In this document: positions 16,701 through 24,896 of the stretch, piece by piece
Layout of the letters: the number at the start of each line of letters is the position of its first letter
How positions within the stretch are numbered: the first letter of the stretch is position 1
From: Clostridia bacterium
GTDB taxonomy: Bacteria; Bacillota; Clostridia; Christensenellales; Borkfalkiaceae
Length of the DNA stretch: 64,000 bases
NCBI GenBank assembly: GCA_900770945.1
Contig: CAAGME010000033.1
Location: 35,784-99,783, forward strand
Reading direction: 5' to 3'
The notes under the pieces: model-generated
What the model was told of the DNA's origin: nothing
Seen by the model: only the letters and a program-made list of their open reading frames with translations
Database searches by the model: none
Program-made: the position numbers and the translations under genes

Positions 16701-17167
16701 GCAAACTCTTCACGTCTATACCCTAAGCTAACGAGCTTTTCTTTGAGTTCATCGAGCGAATATTCGCGCGATTCGTAAATGGTTATGCTTTCTAAGTTTT
16801 CGGGGACAAGCTGCATCAACGCCTCGGGACAAGTCGCGACGAAGCGTGCCGAACGCATTTCGTAAAGCGCGGTTATCCGGCGGTACAAACTATCCTTATT
16901 GAAAAACTTTTTAAAGAGTAAAACGTCGTCCTTTGCGGTAAAGCACACGGCTTTTTCGCCCGTCATGCATTCGAGTTCGCGCGCGGCTTCCTTTGCCTTT
17001 AAGGCGTTGGCACAGATATAAAGCGTGGGCTTTTCGATTAAAGCGGCAAGGTAAAACCGCGCTTCTTCCGAAACGCCGAACGCCGCGGAGGACGCTCCCC
17101 CGCGGGTAGAATATACCCAGTCCTTCAAAACTTCGGACGTGGGATTTTTCATACAATCATACAGCAT
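13736..17167 (-). CDS. mfd: Transcription-repair coupling factor
   Basis: A 1143-residue SF2 translocase that removes RNA polymerase stalled at DNA damage and recruits UvrA. The order is as expected: degenerate UvrB-like N-terminal domains (about 1-330), the RNA polymerase-binding CarD-like domain with GDYAVHEVHGVGI (about 480-545), and RecG-like helicase motifs LLLGDVGFGKTEVA (Walker A), LILDEEQCFGVEHKEK (motif II) and TMSATPIPRTLHMS (III), then the C-terminal TRCF domain after GAGNVLG. The precise start (17167 or 17152) is uncertain. Between pth and mfd, GCGGTCGG/CCGACCGC (17180-17212) can form a hairpin without a T run. Confidence 0.97.
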   Translation of the reverse strand: MLYDCMKNPTSEVLKDWVYSTRGGASSAAFGVSEEARFYLAALIEKPTLYICANALKAKEAARELECMTGEKAVCFTAKDDVLLFKKFFNKDSLYRRITALYEMRSARFVATCPEALMQLVPENLESITIYESREYSLDELKEKLVSLGYRREEFAHEVGTFALRGDILEIFPISSFTAYRFDFFGDSLESIKELDENGKTGERIRSVTVLPTVDFCVKEEDVEAIKKRLGDGLKKFKTLSCSVRGRQISSEILSTLEKGDYTSPALSFIIPLLTSQKIGIANYFKPEVIILDEPKLIKDAADSVLKENEERFASLFKAGEAFDFSLENIKPFSDFISSIKDAVICSVQNLNSKTEFFNPIKTFRFTSSSSPRYTSNPKDLARDVLNWKKSGYKAIIECGGSDRAKRLTENLSGEGVLATESDNCFLPGAYCASGYLTRGFVLHDEKLAVIGTCDVFLSGVKEKFVKKKRNDTFTAPEVGDYAVHEVHGVGIVRGTKRISTTDGTKDYVALEYAGGDMLYVPVEQMDRLTKYLGSDQTPKLNKIGGAEFDKVKQRVKESISRMTIDLKKLYHERAAMKGFAFSPDNDLTKEFEDAFPYELTEDQAQSVAEIKKDMESEKVMDRLLLGDVGFGKTEVALRAAFKAVMDGKQVAIIAPTTILTQQHYETVLERFKDFGVRAALLNRFRTPAYIKDAVKKIAAGEIDIIIGTHRVFGKDVVFKDLGLLILDEEQCFGVEHKEKLRTLKNNVDTLTMSATPIPRTLHMSLSGIRDISLILTPPKKRIPVQSYVIEESDALIRDAVIKELSRNGQVFVLYNQVETIYKFAEKFSRLVPEAKVVVGHGQMDKDKLENHVMAFFKGEYNVLIATTIIENGIDIPNANTLIVIDADKLGLFTLYQLKGRVGRSDKTAHAYFTYKPEKVLSENSYKRLSALMEHTELGSGYKIAMRDLEIRGAGNVLGREQHGHMDKIGYELYSRLLREQLGDIEKEYEVETDIRLDAFIPNGYISVSASRLDAYKAIAEIRTEEDEVRVYNSLKDSYGVPPEEVENLMLVAKIRNLAGEAGAKEVTSARERAVVTLRDLNALRDGSIHAALAEFSDSATLSFSSSPVVTLTAKGGGSKQNALLTMEFLAFASKKRKENENK

Positions 17168-17218
17168 TTTTTACCGTTCGCGGTCGGTCTTTGCTTTCTT
17201 AACTCCGACCGCAAAATA

Positions 17219-17791
17219 TTATTTTGCAGAATTATACTTGCACATAAGCTCGTCGTCGGACAAGCCTTTAATAAAGTCCTCCGCGCAGTCGGCGGCTTTT
17301 TTTATTGCTTTTTTGTAATCTTCTTCATGCTCTTTCGGGATTTCGCTCAAAACGTAATCGATTATGGGGATAAACGGGTTTTCTTTCTCCGACCCTATTC
17401 TTACCCTCGGATATTCGCTCGTTCCGCTTTCGGCGACTATGTTGCGCATGCCGTTGTGCGTTCCCGCGCTGCCGTTTTTCCTGTAACGTATGGTGCCGAT
17501 TTTCAAATCGAGGTCGTCATAAACGATAAGGCAGTCTTTTTCGGGAACTTTATAGAAATTGCGAACGGCGACAACCGCCTCGCCACTCAGATTCATATAC
17601 GTTAAAGGCTTGACGATAAGAACCTTTTCGCCCGCAAGACTTGTTTCCGCGACAAGGCTTTTTAGCTTAGGCTTTTTGGTAAAGCTTGCGCCGAGCCTGT
17701 CCGCAACAACGTCCGCCGTCATAAAGCCTAAGTTGTGTAAAGTTTTCAAGTATTTAGGCTCGGGGTTGCCTAAGCCTATTATAATCTTCAT
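17219..17791 (-). CDS. pth: Peptidyl-tRNA hydrolase
   Basis: A 190-residue enzyme that releases peptides from peptidyl-tRNA. Signatures: GLGNPEPKYLKTLHNLGF with the catalytic His of HNLGF, KPLTYMNLSGEAV (Asn in the active site), YDDLDL with the catalytic Asp, and GSAGTHNGMRN. Length and order fit bacterial Pth. It is cotranscribed between prs and mfd. The start is GLGNPEP preceded by MKII, the normal family start. Confidence 0.97.
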   Translation of the reverse strand: MKIIIGLGNPEPKYLKTLHNLGFMTADVVADRLGASFTKKPKLKSLVAETSLAGEKVLIVKPLTYMNLSGEAVVAVRNFYKVPEKDCLIVYDDLDLKIGTIRYRKNGSAGTHNGMRNIVAESGTSEYPRVRIGSEKENPFIPIIDYVLSEIPKEHEEDYKKAIKKAADCAEDFIKGLSDDELMCKYNSAK

Positions 17792-17844
17792 GTTCCTTAC
17801 CTTTTTCGCCTTTCTCTTAATGAGTTTTTAATCTATAAGTTTTT

Positions 17845-17874
17845 AAAGGGGTTGCCTTTTAAGCAGCCCCTTTT
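17845..17874. terminator. Hairpin between prs and pth
   Basis: GGGGTTGC (17848-17855) pairs with GCAGCCCC (17863-17870) with one G-T pair. The better T run (TTTTGTCTTTT) lies on the plus side, where no gene needs it; on the minus strand CCCCTTTAAAAA follows. It may partially terminate the prs transcript or act as a processing or stability structure. Confidence 0.45.
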
Positions 17875-17891
17875 GTCTTTTAAAGTAAAAA

Positions 17892-18842
17892 TCAATCGTT
17901 GTAGATATCCGACATCTTTTTGTCGAGATATACGTTTTCGATAGCCGTAGCCAAAAGTTTGTCAACCGAGAGAATTTTGATTTTATCAATCTTCTTTTCG
18001 GCGGGTAATGCTATGGTGTCGAGAATAACGAGTTCGTCTATGTAAGATTTTTCTATCCTTTCGATAGCGGGTCCCGAAAGAACTGCGTGCGTGCAGCAAG
18101 CGTAAATCTTTTTTGCGCCCGCGTTATGCAACGCTTCCGCGCCGAGGCAAATGGTGCCTGCGGTGTCTATCATGTCGTCCACTAAGAGTGCGGTTTTGCC
18201 GGCAACGTCGCCGATAATGTTCATTATTTCGACCTGGTTAGCCTTGGGACGGCGTTTATCGATGATTGCCATCGGGCAGTTAAGCTTGGTCGCGGTGCTT
18301 CTCGCTCTTCCGACCGAGCCAACGTCCGGAGAAACGACTACAAAATTGTCGTCAACGAGGTTCTTAAAGTATTTGCTTAAAATATGATTGCCGACGAGGT
18401 GATCGACGGGGATATCGAAAAAGCCCTGAATCTGCGCCGCGTGCAAATCAATCGTAAGTATTCTGTCGGCTCCCGCGGAAGTGATGATGTCTGCAACGAG
18501 TTTTGCGGTAATCGGATCTCTCGGCTTAGCCTTTCTGTCCTGACGGGCGTACCCGAAGTACGGTATAACAGCCGTGATTCTGCCCGCGGAAGCGCGGCGA
18601 GCCGCGTCTATCATGACGAGAAGTTCCATAAGATTTTCGTTTACAGGCGTGGACGTGGACTGAATGATGAACACGTCCCGTCCGCGGACGCTTTCGGTGA
18701 TGTGAACGCTCGTTTCACCGTCTGAAAAATGCCCTACCTCGATGTCGCTCAAACTCATGTTGAGTCTTTTGGCGATTGCTTCCGCCAACGGGCGGTTCGA
18801 GTTTCCTGCAAAAAGCTTAATCTCTGTACTGTGTGTTATCAT
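17892..18842 (-). CDS. prs: Ribose-phosphate pyrophosphokinase
   Basis: A 316-residue PRPP synthase, making phosphoribosyl pyrophosphate from ribose-5-phosphate and ATP for nucleotide, His and Trp synthesis. Motifs: FAGNSNRPLAEAIA, GHFSDGE, QSTSTPVNENLMELLVM, PYFGYARQDRKAKPRDPI, the metal-binding DLHAAQIQGFFDIPVDHL, VVSPDVGSVGRAR and the PRPP loop LLVDDMIDTAGT. AAGGAG precedes the ATG. It has its own promoter and leads the prs-pth-mfd-foldase run. Confidence 0.98.
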   Translation of the reverse strand: MITHSTEIKLFAGNSNRPLAEAIAKRLNMSLSDIEVGHFSDGETSVHITESVRGRDVFIIQSTSTPVNENLMELLVMIDAARRASAGRITAVIPYFGYARQDRKAKPRDPITAKLVADIITSAGADRILTIDLHAAQIQGFFDIPVDHLVGNHILSKYFKNLVDDNFVVVSPDVGSVGRARSTATKLNCPMAIIDKRRPKANQVEIMNIIGDVAGKTALLVDDMIDTAGTICLGAEALHNAGAKKIYACCTHAVLSGPAIERIEKSYIDELVILDTIALPAEKKIDKIKILSVDKLLATAIENVYLDKKMSDIYND

Positions 18843-18893
18843 GATTACTCCTTTTTTTTAAGCGACTTTCAGCCGCGAATTCGTGACGTATAT

Positions 18894-18922
18894 ACTATAT
18901 ACGAATAGAAGAAAATAGTCAA
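18894..18922 (-). promoter_or_regulatory. Sigma-A promoter for prs
   Basis: On the minus strand TTGACT (18922-18917), 17-nt spacer, TATAGT (18899-18894). The transcript would start about 45 nt before the prs ATG. Just upstream is a degenerate match to the dispersed CTATAAG motif (CCCGCCTATAAAAG). Confidence 0.75.
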
Positions 18923-18938
18923 CTTTTATAGGCGGGTT

Positions 18939-19415
18939 TCAGCTATTTTCACGCGAATTTTTTCTTCGCGCCTTAAAAAAGTCAACCATAAGCGTTGCGC
19001 ACTCGCTCGCAAGCAAGCCGCCTTCATGCGGGCAAGACCAATTGAGCGAGCCGTTTTTAAGTACGGAAAAGGCGTTTACGAGCGCGCCGTCTTTTAATTC
19101 TTCCGCGCCGAAGTATACCTTTTTCATTCTTGCGTTGAGGATAGCCCCCGCGCACATCACGCACGGCTCTATCGTCACGAACATTTCGCATCCGGTAAGC
19201 CGCCAATCTTTTAATTTTTTACAGGCGGCGTTAATCGCGATTATTTCGGCATGCGCCGTCGCAAGGCTCATCTCTTCCCGCTTGTTTCTTCCTCTCGCTA
19301 TTATTTTGCCGTCCTTAACAATCACCGCGCCTATCGGAATTTCGCCTTTTGTAAAAGCTATTTTCGCCTGTTTTATCGCTTCGCGCATAAAGCGGATTTT
19401 GTCTTTTTCCGTCAT
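18939..19415 (-). CDS. tadA: tRNA adenosine-34 deaminase
   Basis: A 158-residue zinc deaminase that makes inosine at the wobble position of tRNA-Arg(ACG). The zinc site is HAEIIAIN (His and catalytic Glu) and PCVMCAGAIL (two Cys); GEIPIGAVIV and GRNKREE are also typical. Its start overlaps the rlmH stop by 4 nt, so translation is coupled. It is the last gene of the leftward run that begins near 25550. Confidence 0.95.
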   Translation of the reverse strand: MTEKDKIRFMREAIKQAKIAFTKGEIPIGAVIVKDGKIIARGRNKREEMSLATAHAEIIAINAACKKLKDWRLTGCEMFVTIEPCVMCAGAILNARMKKVYFGAEELKDGALVNAFSVLKNGSLNWSCPHEGGLLASECATLMVDFFKARRKNSRENS

Positions 19416-19876
19416 TTATTGTACCCCGTGCCGGCGATTATCGTGAACGCGCGGTAAATTTGCTCGGCGAGGATAACTCGCATAAGCGCGTGCGGGAAAG
19501 TCATATCGGAAAAGGAAAGCTTTACGTCGGCTTTATTTTTAACCTCGTCCGAAAGCCCGCGCGACGAGCCTATTACGAACGTCATTTCTTCGCCTTTGTC
19601 CACATAGCCTTTTATGAGCGAAGAAAGGGCTTCGCTCGAATATTTTTTCCCTTCTATCGCAAGTACGATAACCTTGCCTTTGAGTTTTTCTATTATGTTT
19701 CTGCCTTCCGTTTCAAGCGTCTTTTTAACGTCCTGTTCGAGCGGCGGGTTTTCTTCTTTTACTTCTATAACGTTTACTTTTGCGTAAGCGGAAAGCCTTT
19801 TTAAGTATTCGCTTAAAGCTTCCCTGTAATAGCTTTCCTTTATTTTACCGACGACAACTAAATTTATTTTAACCAT
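19412..19876 (-). CDS. rlmH: 23S rRNA pseudouridine-1915 N3-methyltransferase
   Basis: A 154-residue SPOUT methyltransferase (RlmH, formerly YbeA) acting on the ribosome. KINLVVVGKIKESYY at the start, FVIGSSRGLSDEVK (SAM-binding knot) and MTFPHALMRVILAEQIYRAF are characteristic. The usual C-terminal Tyr-His-Lys/Arg is Tyr-Asn-Lys here; whether that changes activity cannot be judged from sequence. It overlaps tadA by 4 nt and follows the CPBP protease by 12 nt. Confidence 0.95.
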   Translation of the reverse strand: MVKINLVVVGKIKESYYREALSEYLKRLSAYAKVNVIEVKEENPPLEQDVKKTLETEGRNIIEKLKGKVIVLAIEGKKYSSEALSSLIKGYVDKGEEMTFVIGSSRGLSDEVKNKADVKLSFSDMTFPHALMRVILAEQIYRAFTIIAGTGYNK

Positions 19877-19888
19877 TTTCTTTCCCTC

Positions 19889-20785
19889 TTATTTGACGAA
19901 AAAGTTCGAAATCCACAAGGAAAGCGCGACGATAACCCCGGGCGCAAGATATAAAAGCCCGTCTATAAGTCGATTATCGTTTGTTTTTTGCTTTTCAACC
20001 CCTTCGTCCGTTTTGCATGGCTTCATTATTATATAAAGCCCGGCGGCAAGTAAAATCAGCCCGCAAACGACTGAAAGCGCAAGCGCGCCGCCCGTAAAGC
20101 CGTTCCATTCGGGCGCGGCAAAACAGAGTATAAGCACGACTAAGTTATTGACGAAATGCAGTATCATTCCGGGGATTACGCTTTCGCTTTTTAAGGCTAC
20201 GAGCGCGAAAACAAAGCCGAGGACAAATTGATAAAGGGTTTTTGCCGGGCTGAAATGATACAGCGCGAAAAGCGCGGCGGAAATAAGCGCGGAGCGGACA
20301 ACGCCTAAAAAAGATAAGTCGAGCGCGACAAGTCCGCGGAATAAAACTTCTTCAAAAACAGCCGGCAGAACGCAAACAACAAAGAAGAGTACGGCGAAAG
20401 TCAAAGGGGAAAATTCCGGCAAATCCGAAGTTTGTTCGACGTAACCGAAAATCGACAAAAACTTTATAAACAGCGCGTTAAGGCTTGAAAAAGCGAAAAA
20501 ACACCCCGCCGCGATAAGCGGCAAGGCAAGAAAATACTTTTTATCGGGAATCTTAAAAAGCGGTCTTATTTCCGCTTTAAACCCGAATTTTAATATCATA
20601 AGCGCGCAAAAAAGCGCAACGGAGGATATCCCGTAGCTTAAATACGCATAAACGGGGCTTTGCTTAAAGGCTTCGCCCGAAGAGGATGCTATGGCGGAAA
20701 ACACGAGCATGGCGACAAGCATCGCGCCGACAACGCTCGTAAAAGTCTTTGCCCAGATATGTTTTTTGTTGGTTTCGTCAGTCAT
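19889..20785 (-). CDS. CPBP family intramembrane metalloprotease
   Basis: A 298-residue protein with about eight membrane spans. The CPBP (Abi) glutamyl-protease motif EEVLFRG lies near residue 145, followed by the later conserved ALYHFS and ILHFVNNL His/Asn motifs. Members cleave membrane substrates or process peptides; this one's target is unknown. It sits between plsY and rlmH in a housekeeping run. Its codons for NRLIDGLLYL coincide with copy A of the dispersed 22-bp motif, about 30 residues from the C-terminus. Confidence 0.85.
   Translation of the reverse strand: MTDETNKKHIWAKTFTSVVGAMLVAMLVFSAIASSSGEAFKQSPVYAYLSYGISSVALFCALMILKFGFKAEIRPLFKIPDKKYFLALPLIAAGCFFAFSSLNALFIKFLSIFGYVEQTSDLPEFSPLTFAVLFFVVCVLPAVFEEVLFRGLVALDLSFLGVVRSALISAALFALYHFSPAKTLYQFVLGFVFALVALKSESVIPGMILHFVNNLVVLILCFAAPEWNGFTGGALALSVVCGLILLAAGLYIIMKPCKTDEGVEKQKTNDNRLIDGLLYLAPGVIVALSLWISNFFVK
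19955..19976 (+). repeat. Dispersed 22-bp motif, copy A (inside a gene)
   Basis: AAGCCC-G-TCTATAAGTCGATTA, inside the CPBP protease gene, where the minus strand reads in frame as NRLIDGL. Apart from one variable base it is identical to copies B, C and D. Confidence 0.7.
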
Positions 20786-20830
20786 TTATCCACCGCTTAG
20801 CCCGCTTTTTGCTTCTTAAAAATCAAATTT

Positions 20831-21568
20831 TTAAGCCTCGGGTTCTTGTTTTTTCTTTTTGTCTTTAAGCTTTTTTACCATTCCCGCCCAATCCGTCGGG
20901 TGTTCTTCGCCCTTTAAAAGTCGGGCAATGTTTTTCCTGTGCGCAACGTACACCTCGACAATCATGATTAAAGCGCAAACGTTCGTAAAGACGAATGCGT
21001 AAAGCGCGTCGCCCGTCAGGCTCGAATGAAGCGCGTACCTTAAAAGGTTTTCTACTCCGAAGTATATAGCCGGCGGCGTTATCGCTATAAACGAGCCGAC
21101 CGACCCGAGCTTCGTTATAAAAATGAAAGCTATCGCGAGCGCGCCGGCAATGAGCATTACCCACCAATTGAAAACGAACAAAACGCCGATCGTGGAAGCC
21201 ACGCCTTTGCCGCCCTTAAACCCGTATATGACGGGGAAGATATGCCCCGTTACGACGAACAGCCCGGCAAGAGCCGAAGCGAACGTGCCGACCGGTAATT
21301 CGCCGCCTAAAAAAGTCGCGTTGCCGAAGCAAAGACGGGCTATAAGCGTGGGAACGGTGCCTTTTAATATATCGAGGACAAGCACGAGCGCACCTATCTT
21401 TATCCCGAAAACCCTGCTCATATTGAGCGTACCCGGGTTGCCGCTGCCTTCTTTTCTGACGTCTTTGCCGAGTATAGCCGATATAAGAACGGCGTTGTTC
21501 ACGTTACCGTAAAAATAGCTTGCGACGGCTATTAAAACGAGCCACCATACAATTTCTTGAAAACTCAT
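20831..21568 (-). CDS. plsY: Acyl-phosphate:glycerol-3-phosphate acyltransferase
   Basis: A 245-residue integral membrane enzyme performing the first acylation of glycerol-3-phosphate in phospholipid synthesis. Family motifs: GSGNPGTLNMSRVFG (motif 1), GHIFPVIYGFKGGKGVAST (motif 2) and the later GSVGSF region; five or more membrane helices. The C-terminus is Lys-rich and extends slightly beyond typical PlsY (about 200). It follows der with a 1-nt gap. Confidence 0.95.
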   Translation of the reverse strand: MSFQEIVWWLVLIAVASYFYGNVNNAVLISAILGKDVRKEGSGNPGTLNMSRVFGIKIGALVLVLDILKGTVPTLIARLCFGNATFLGGELPVGTFASALAGLFVVTGHIFPVIYGFKGGKGVASTIGVLFVFNWWVMLIAGALAIAFIFITKLGSVGSFIAITPPAIYFGVENLLRYALHSSLTGDALYAFVFTNVCALIMIVEVYVAHRKNIARLLKGEEHPTDWAGMVKKLKDKKKKQEPEA

Positions 21569-21569
21569 A

Positions 21570-22886
21570 TTACTCTTCTTCCTTTTCTCTAAAGAATATT
21601 CTTATCGGCGTACCCGAGAAATCGAAAGTCTTTCTTATAACGTTTTCAAGATATCTCTTGTACGAAAAATGCACCAATTCCTTGTTGTTTACGAAAATAA
21701 TGAACGTCGGCGGTTCTGTTCCTTCCTGAGTCGAGTAGTAAATTTTAAGCCGCCTGCCCTTCTTTGAAGGCGGTTCGGTCATGCGCACCGCGTCGGCGAT
21801 AACGTCGTTAAGCGTACCGGTCGTTATGCGGCGGCGAGCGTTTTCAAGGCACTTCTCGGCGGTGTCAAGCACCTTTTCAAGCCTTTGCCCCGTCTTTGCC
21901 GAAACGTAAACGGCAACGTAATAGTCCATAAACGCAAGGTCGCAATCGAGCTTTTTGCGGAATTCTTCGACGGTGTGCGTGTCCTTTTCGACGATATCCC
22001 ACTTATTCATGACGATTACCGAAGGCTTGCCCTGTTCGTGGATATAACCGGCGATTTTAACGTCCTGCTCGGTGAGTCCTTCCTTGCTGTCGATAACAAG
22101 CAAGCAAACGTCGGCACGCCTTACGGAAGCGAGCGCGCGGATAACGCTGTAATATTCGACGTCCTCGTCTACGGCTTTCTTCTTTCTTATGCCTGCCGTA
22201 TCGATAAGCGTAAAGTTTTTGCCTTTATAGGTAAAAGGCGTATCTATTGCGTCACGCGTGGTTCCGGAAATATCCGAAACAATCGTTCTGTCATAGCCTA
22301 AAATTTTGTTGACTAAGCTCGATTTGCCCGCGTTCGGCTTGCCGACGACAGCAACCTTTATGTCGTCGCCTTTGTCCTCTTCTTCGACTTTTTTAAGGTA
22401 ATTGCACACTTCTTCGAGCGCGTCGCCGAACCCCTTGGATTGCTCGCTCGAAACGCCGATCGGATCTCCCAAACCGAGAGAATAAAATTCGAAAAGCTCT
22501 TCGCGCTTATAGTTGTCAAGCTTGTTCACAACCAAAACGATAGGCTTTTTGCTGCGGCGAAGCTTGTCCGCAACGTCCATATCGGCGGTGGTTACGCCGT
22601 CTTTCGCGCTGCACATGAATATAATGACGTCCGCCGTTTCGATGGCGATTTCGGCTTGCTTTTTTATGTGCCGCCACATTTCGTCTTCGCTTTTTAATTC
22701 AATTCCGCCGGTATCGATCATCGTGAAAGAATACCCGCACCACTCAACGTCGCAGTAAATTCTGTCGCGCGTTACGCCGGGCTTGTCCTGAACGATTGAA
22801 ATTTTCGTTCCCGTTATTTTGTTGAAAAACGTGGATTTACCCACGTTCGGTCTGCCGACTATGGCAACTATCGGTTTTGCGTTCAT
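21570..22886 (-). CDS. der: Ribosome-assembly GTPase Der (EngA)
   Basis: A 438-residue protein with two tandem GTPase domains and a C-terminal KH-like domain. Domain 1: GRPNVGKSTFFN, DTGG, NKLD. Domain 2: GKPNAGKSSLVN, DTAGIRKK, NKWD. The tail LKIYYSTQEGTEPPTFIIFVN is diagnostic of Der, which is needed for 50S subunit maturation. It is 10 nt downstream of the PDZ/radical SAM gene and 1 nt before plsY; der-plsY linkage is common in Firmicutes. Confidence 0.98.
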   Translation of the reverse strand: MNAKPIVAIVGRPNVGKSTFFNKITGTKISIVQDKPGVTRDRIYCDVEWCGYSFTMIDTGGIELKSEDEMWRHIKKQAEIAIETADVIIFMCSAKDGVTTADMDVADKLRRSKKPIVLVVNKLDNYKREELFEFYSLGLGDPIGVSSEQSKGFGDALEEVCNYLKKVEEEDKGDDIKVAVVGKPNAGKSSLVNKILGYDRTIVSDISGTTRDAIDTPFTYKGKNFTLIDTAGIRKKKAVDEDVEYYSVIRALASVRRADVCLLVIDSKEGLTEQDVKIAGYIHEQGKPSVIVMNKWDIVEKDTHTVEEFRKKLDCDLAFMDYYVAVYVSAKTGQRLEKVLDTAEKCLENARRRITTGTLNDVIADAVRMTEPPSKKGRRLKIYYSTQEGTEPPTFIIFVNNKELVHFSYKRYLENVIRKTFDFSGTPIRIFFREKEEE

Positions 22887-22896
22887 AATCTGTCCT

Positions 22897-24174
22897 TTAT
22901 CTTTTTTGAGTAAGGCTCGTAAAGAACCCGTCTCCCCCTTCTTCTATTATTCGTACTTTTTTACCGAGAGCCTCTTCGACTTCGCTTACGGTAGTGTCGT
23001 CCAAAAACGCGTCGCCCTCGTCGCGAAGCATTATCTTAGGCACGCAAAGCTCGTCGAATTCTACGCCCGATTCTTTCACGGCTTTTATAATATCCCTGCC
23101 GACTACAAGCCCCGCGCACGTTATGCTCTCGCCGAAAAATTCGTTTTTGACGGCAAGTACGGTTAGCTTTAACCCTTCGCAGTACTTCATCGTTTTATCG
23201 GCAAACTCTCGGATAAAACTCTCTGCCGCAACGCCCGTTATTAGCAAGAAAGTCCGCCTATAAGTCGTTTTTCTCGCAACTTCCTCGAAATCGTGAATGA
23301 ATTTTGTCATCATGCCCACGCCGTTTTCTATCTGTTCAAAGTCCCCGTAATACTCGTAATTTTCATACGGCATATGCGCTCGGACGTAAAAATCGTCGGC
23401 GGCAAAAACGAGCGTGCGCCCGATTTTTTTATTGAAAGAATTTATAGTGTTTATGATGTTTGCGGAGTATTTTTCGTCGACGTTTTCTATCTTCGTTAAG
23501 TTCTCCCTATGCCCCGTTATTCCGCACGGAACGACCGCAAGCGTTTTTACGTTATTAAGCTTTGCTATATCTTCCATAGTTTTTTCAAGCTCTTTACCGT
23601 CGTTCACGCCTTTCACCAAAACTATCTGCGTGTGCATGGTAATGCCCGCGGCGTTTAGCCGCTCTAATTGGTCGTTTATCCTGTCGGCAAAGCGGTTGGA
23701 AAGCATTTTCTTTCTTAATTCCCCGTTGGTTGTATGCACGGAAATATATAAAGGGCTTAGGTTAAGCCTTATTATTCTGTCGATATCGCCCTTTTTTAAA
23801 TTCGTTAGCGTAACGTAATTTCCGCACAAAAAACTTTGGCGGTAATCGTCGTCTTTTACGTAAAGCGTAGGGCGCATGTTTGCCGGGAGTTGCGCCACAA
23901 AGCAAAATATGCAGTTGTTATGACAAAGGCGGATGTCGAGATTGTCGCTTTCAAAATCAAGCCCGAGCGTTTCGTCATCGTATTTTTCGACTTCGCATTC
24001 GGTTATTTTCCCGTCCCTTTTTACGCCGACGACAAAAGCTTCTTGTCCTTCGTAATAAAGGTAGTCGAGCAAATCTTCCGCCTCGTAGCCGTCGAACGAA
24101 ACGATTTCGTCGCCCGGTTCTATCCCGAGTTCGTAACCGACGCTGTTTTTGTCAACGTTTGTAACCTTCAACAT
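22897..24174 (-). CDS. PDZ-radical SAM-DUF512 protein
   Basis: A 425-residue protein of the widespread clostridial DUF512 family. An N-terminal PDZ-like domain (VDKNSVGYELGIEPGDEIVSFDG, residues about 5-30) is followed by the radical SAM cluster motif CHNNCIFCFV (Cx3Cx2C) and the core LYISVHTTNGELR, then the DUF512 C-terminal region (FAADDFYVRA, GVGMM). The function is unknown. It is nearly always next to der, as here, which suggests a role linked to ribosomes or redox. Start MLKVTNVD at 24174 is chosen over an upstream in-frame start that adds 17 unrelated residues. Confidence 0.9.
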   Translation of the reverse strand: MLKVTNVDKNSVGYELGIEPGDEIVSFDGYEAEDLLDYLYYEGQEAFVVGVKRDGKITECEVEKYDDETLGLDFESDNLDIRLCHNNCIFCFVAQLPANMRPTLYVKDDDYRQSFLCGNYVTLTNLKKGDIDRIIRLNLSPLYISVHTTNGELRKKMLSNRFADRINDQLERLNAAGITMHTQIVLVKGVNDGKELEKTMEDIAKLNNVKTLAVVPCGITGHRENLTKIENVDEKYSANIINTINSFNKKIGRTLVFAADDFYVRAHMPYENYEYYGDFEQIENGVGMMTKFIHDFEEVARKTTYRRTFLLITGVAAESFIREFADKTMKYCEGLKLTVLAVKNEFFGESITCAGLVVGRDIIKAVKESGVEFDELCVPKIMLRDEGDAFLDDTTVSEVEEALGKKVRIIEEGGDGFFTSLTQKR

Positions 24175-24245
24175 AGTAAGTATTATATAAAATTTTTGTA
24201 ATTTTGTAAAGCCGAGAAAGGGCAATCTTGCCGTTTTAGGACGGC

Positions 24246-24869
24246 TTAGCCGGATATTTCACACGATTTTAATTTTCTTTCGTTCTCCGAAAATTCGCAA
24301 CCGCAGTAATTTTGACGATACAAATTGTGTTTTTCGGAGTTTTCAATCGATTTTTTGTAGCCGTTTTGCTTTTTAAAGTCGGAAACAAGATACTCTATTC
24401 CGTACTTTTTGCCAAGCGTCACGCCGATTTCGTTCAAAGCCTCGGCGTTTTTGTAAGGACTGACCGAAAGGGTCGTGCAAAAAAAATCGAATCCGCCTTG
24501 TTTTGCAAGCTTTGCCGTCTCCGACAGCCTTAAAGCGTAACAAACCTTGCACCTTTTGCCGCCTTCCTTTTCCCCTTCAAGCCCGCGTACGGCTTCAAAA
24601 AAGGCTAAATCGTTAAATCCGCCGTCTATTATTTTCAAGGGCGTATCGTAAACTTCTTTCACAAACCTTTTTAATTCGTCAAGGCGTTTTTCGTATTCTT
24701 CTTTCTTCGTTATGTTGGGGTTATAAAAATAAAGCGAAGTATCAAAGTCTTTTACTCTTTCGTATACGCCGGAAAAGCACGGTGCGCAACACACCTGCAA
24801 CAAAAGTTTTTTGCCCTTGTTTTTTTCTTTTATCTCTTCAAAAACCTTGTCGTAATTAACCTTGTTCAC
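24246..24869 (-). CDS. queH: Epoxyqueuosine reductase QueH
   Basis: A 207-residue DUF208/QueH protein, the cobalamin-independent enzyme for the last step of queuosine synthesis in tRNA. Conserved cysteines: LLQVCCAPCFSGV near residue 25, GKRCKVCYALRL near residue 105, and a later YCGCEFS. These bind a 4Fe-4S cluster and a second metal site. QueH fits an anaerobe. It precedes the DUF512 gene; the 24-nt gap upstream holds motif copy B. Confidence 0.92.
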   Translation of the reverse strand: MNKVNYDKVFEEIKEKNKGKKLLLQVCCAPCFSGVYERVKDFDTSLYFYNPNITKKEEYEKRLDELKRFVKEVYDTPLKIIDGGFNDLAFFEAVRGLEGEKEGGKRCKVCYALRLSETAKLAKQGGFDFFCTTLSVSPYKNAEALNEIGVTLGKKYGIEYLVSDFKKQNGYKKSIENSEKHNLYRQNYCGCEFSENERKLKSCEISG

Positions 24870-24874
24870 TATAT

Positions 24875-24896
24875 AAGCCCCTCTATAAGTCGATTA
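24875..24896 (+). repeat. Dispersed 22-bp motif, copy B
   Basis: AAGCCC-C-TCTATAAGTCGATTA fills most of the 24-nt gap between the COG2426 gene and queH. Its last three bases (TTA) form the stop codon of the COG2426 gene on the minus strand. Confidence 0.7.
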
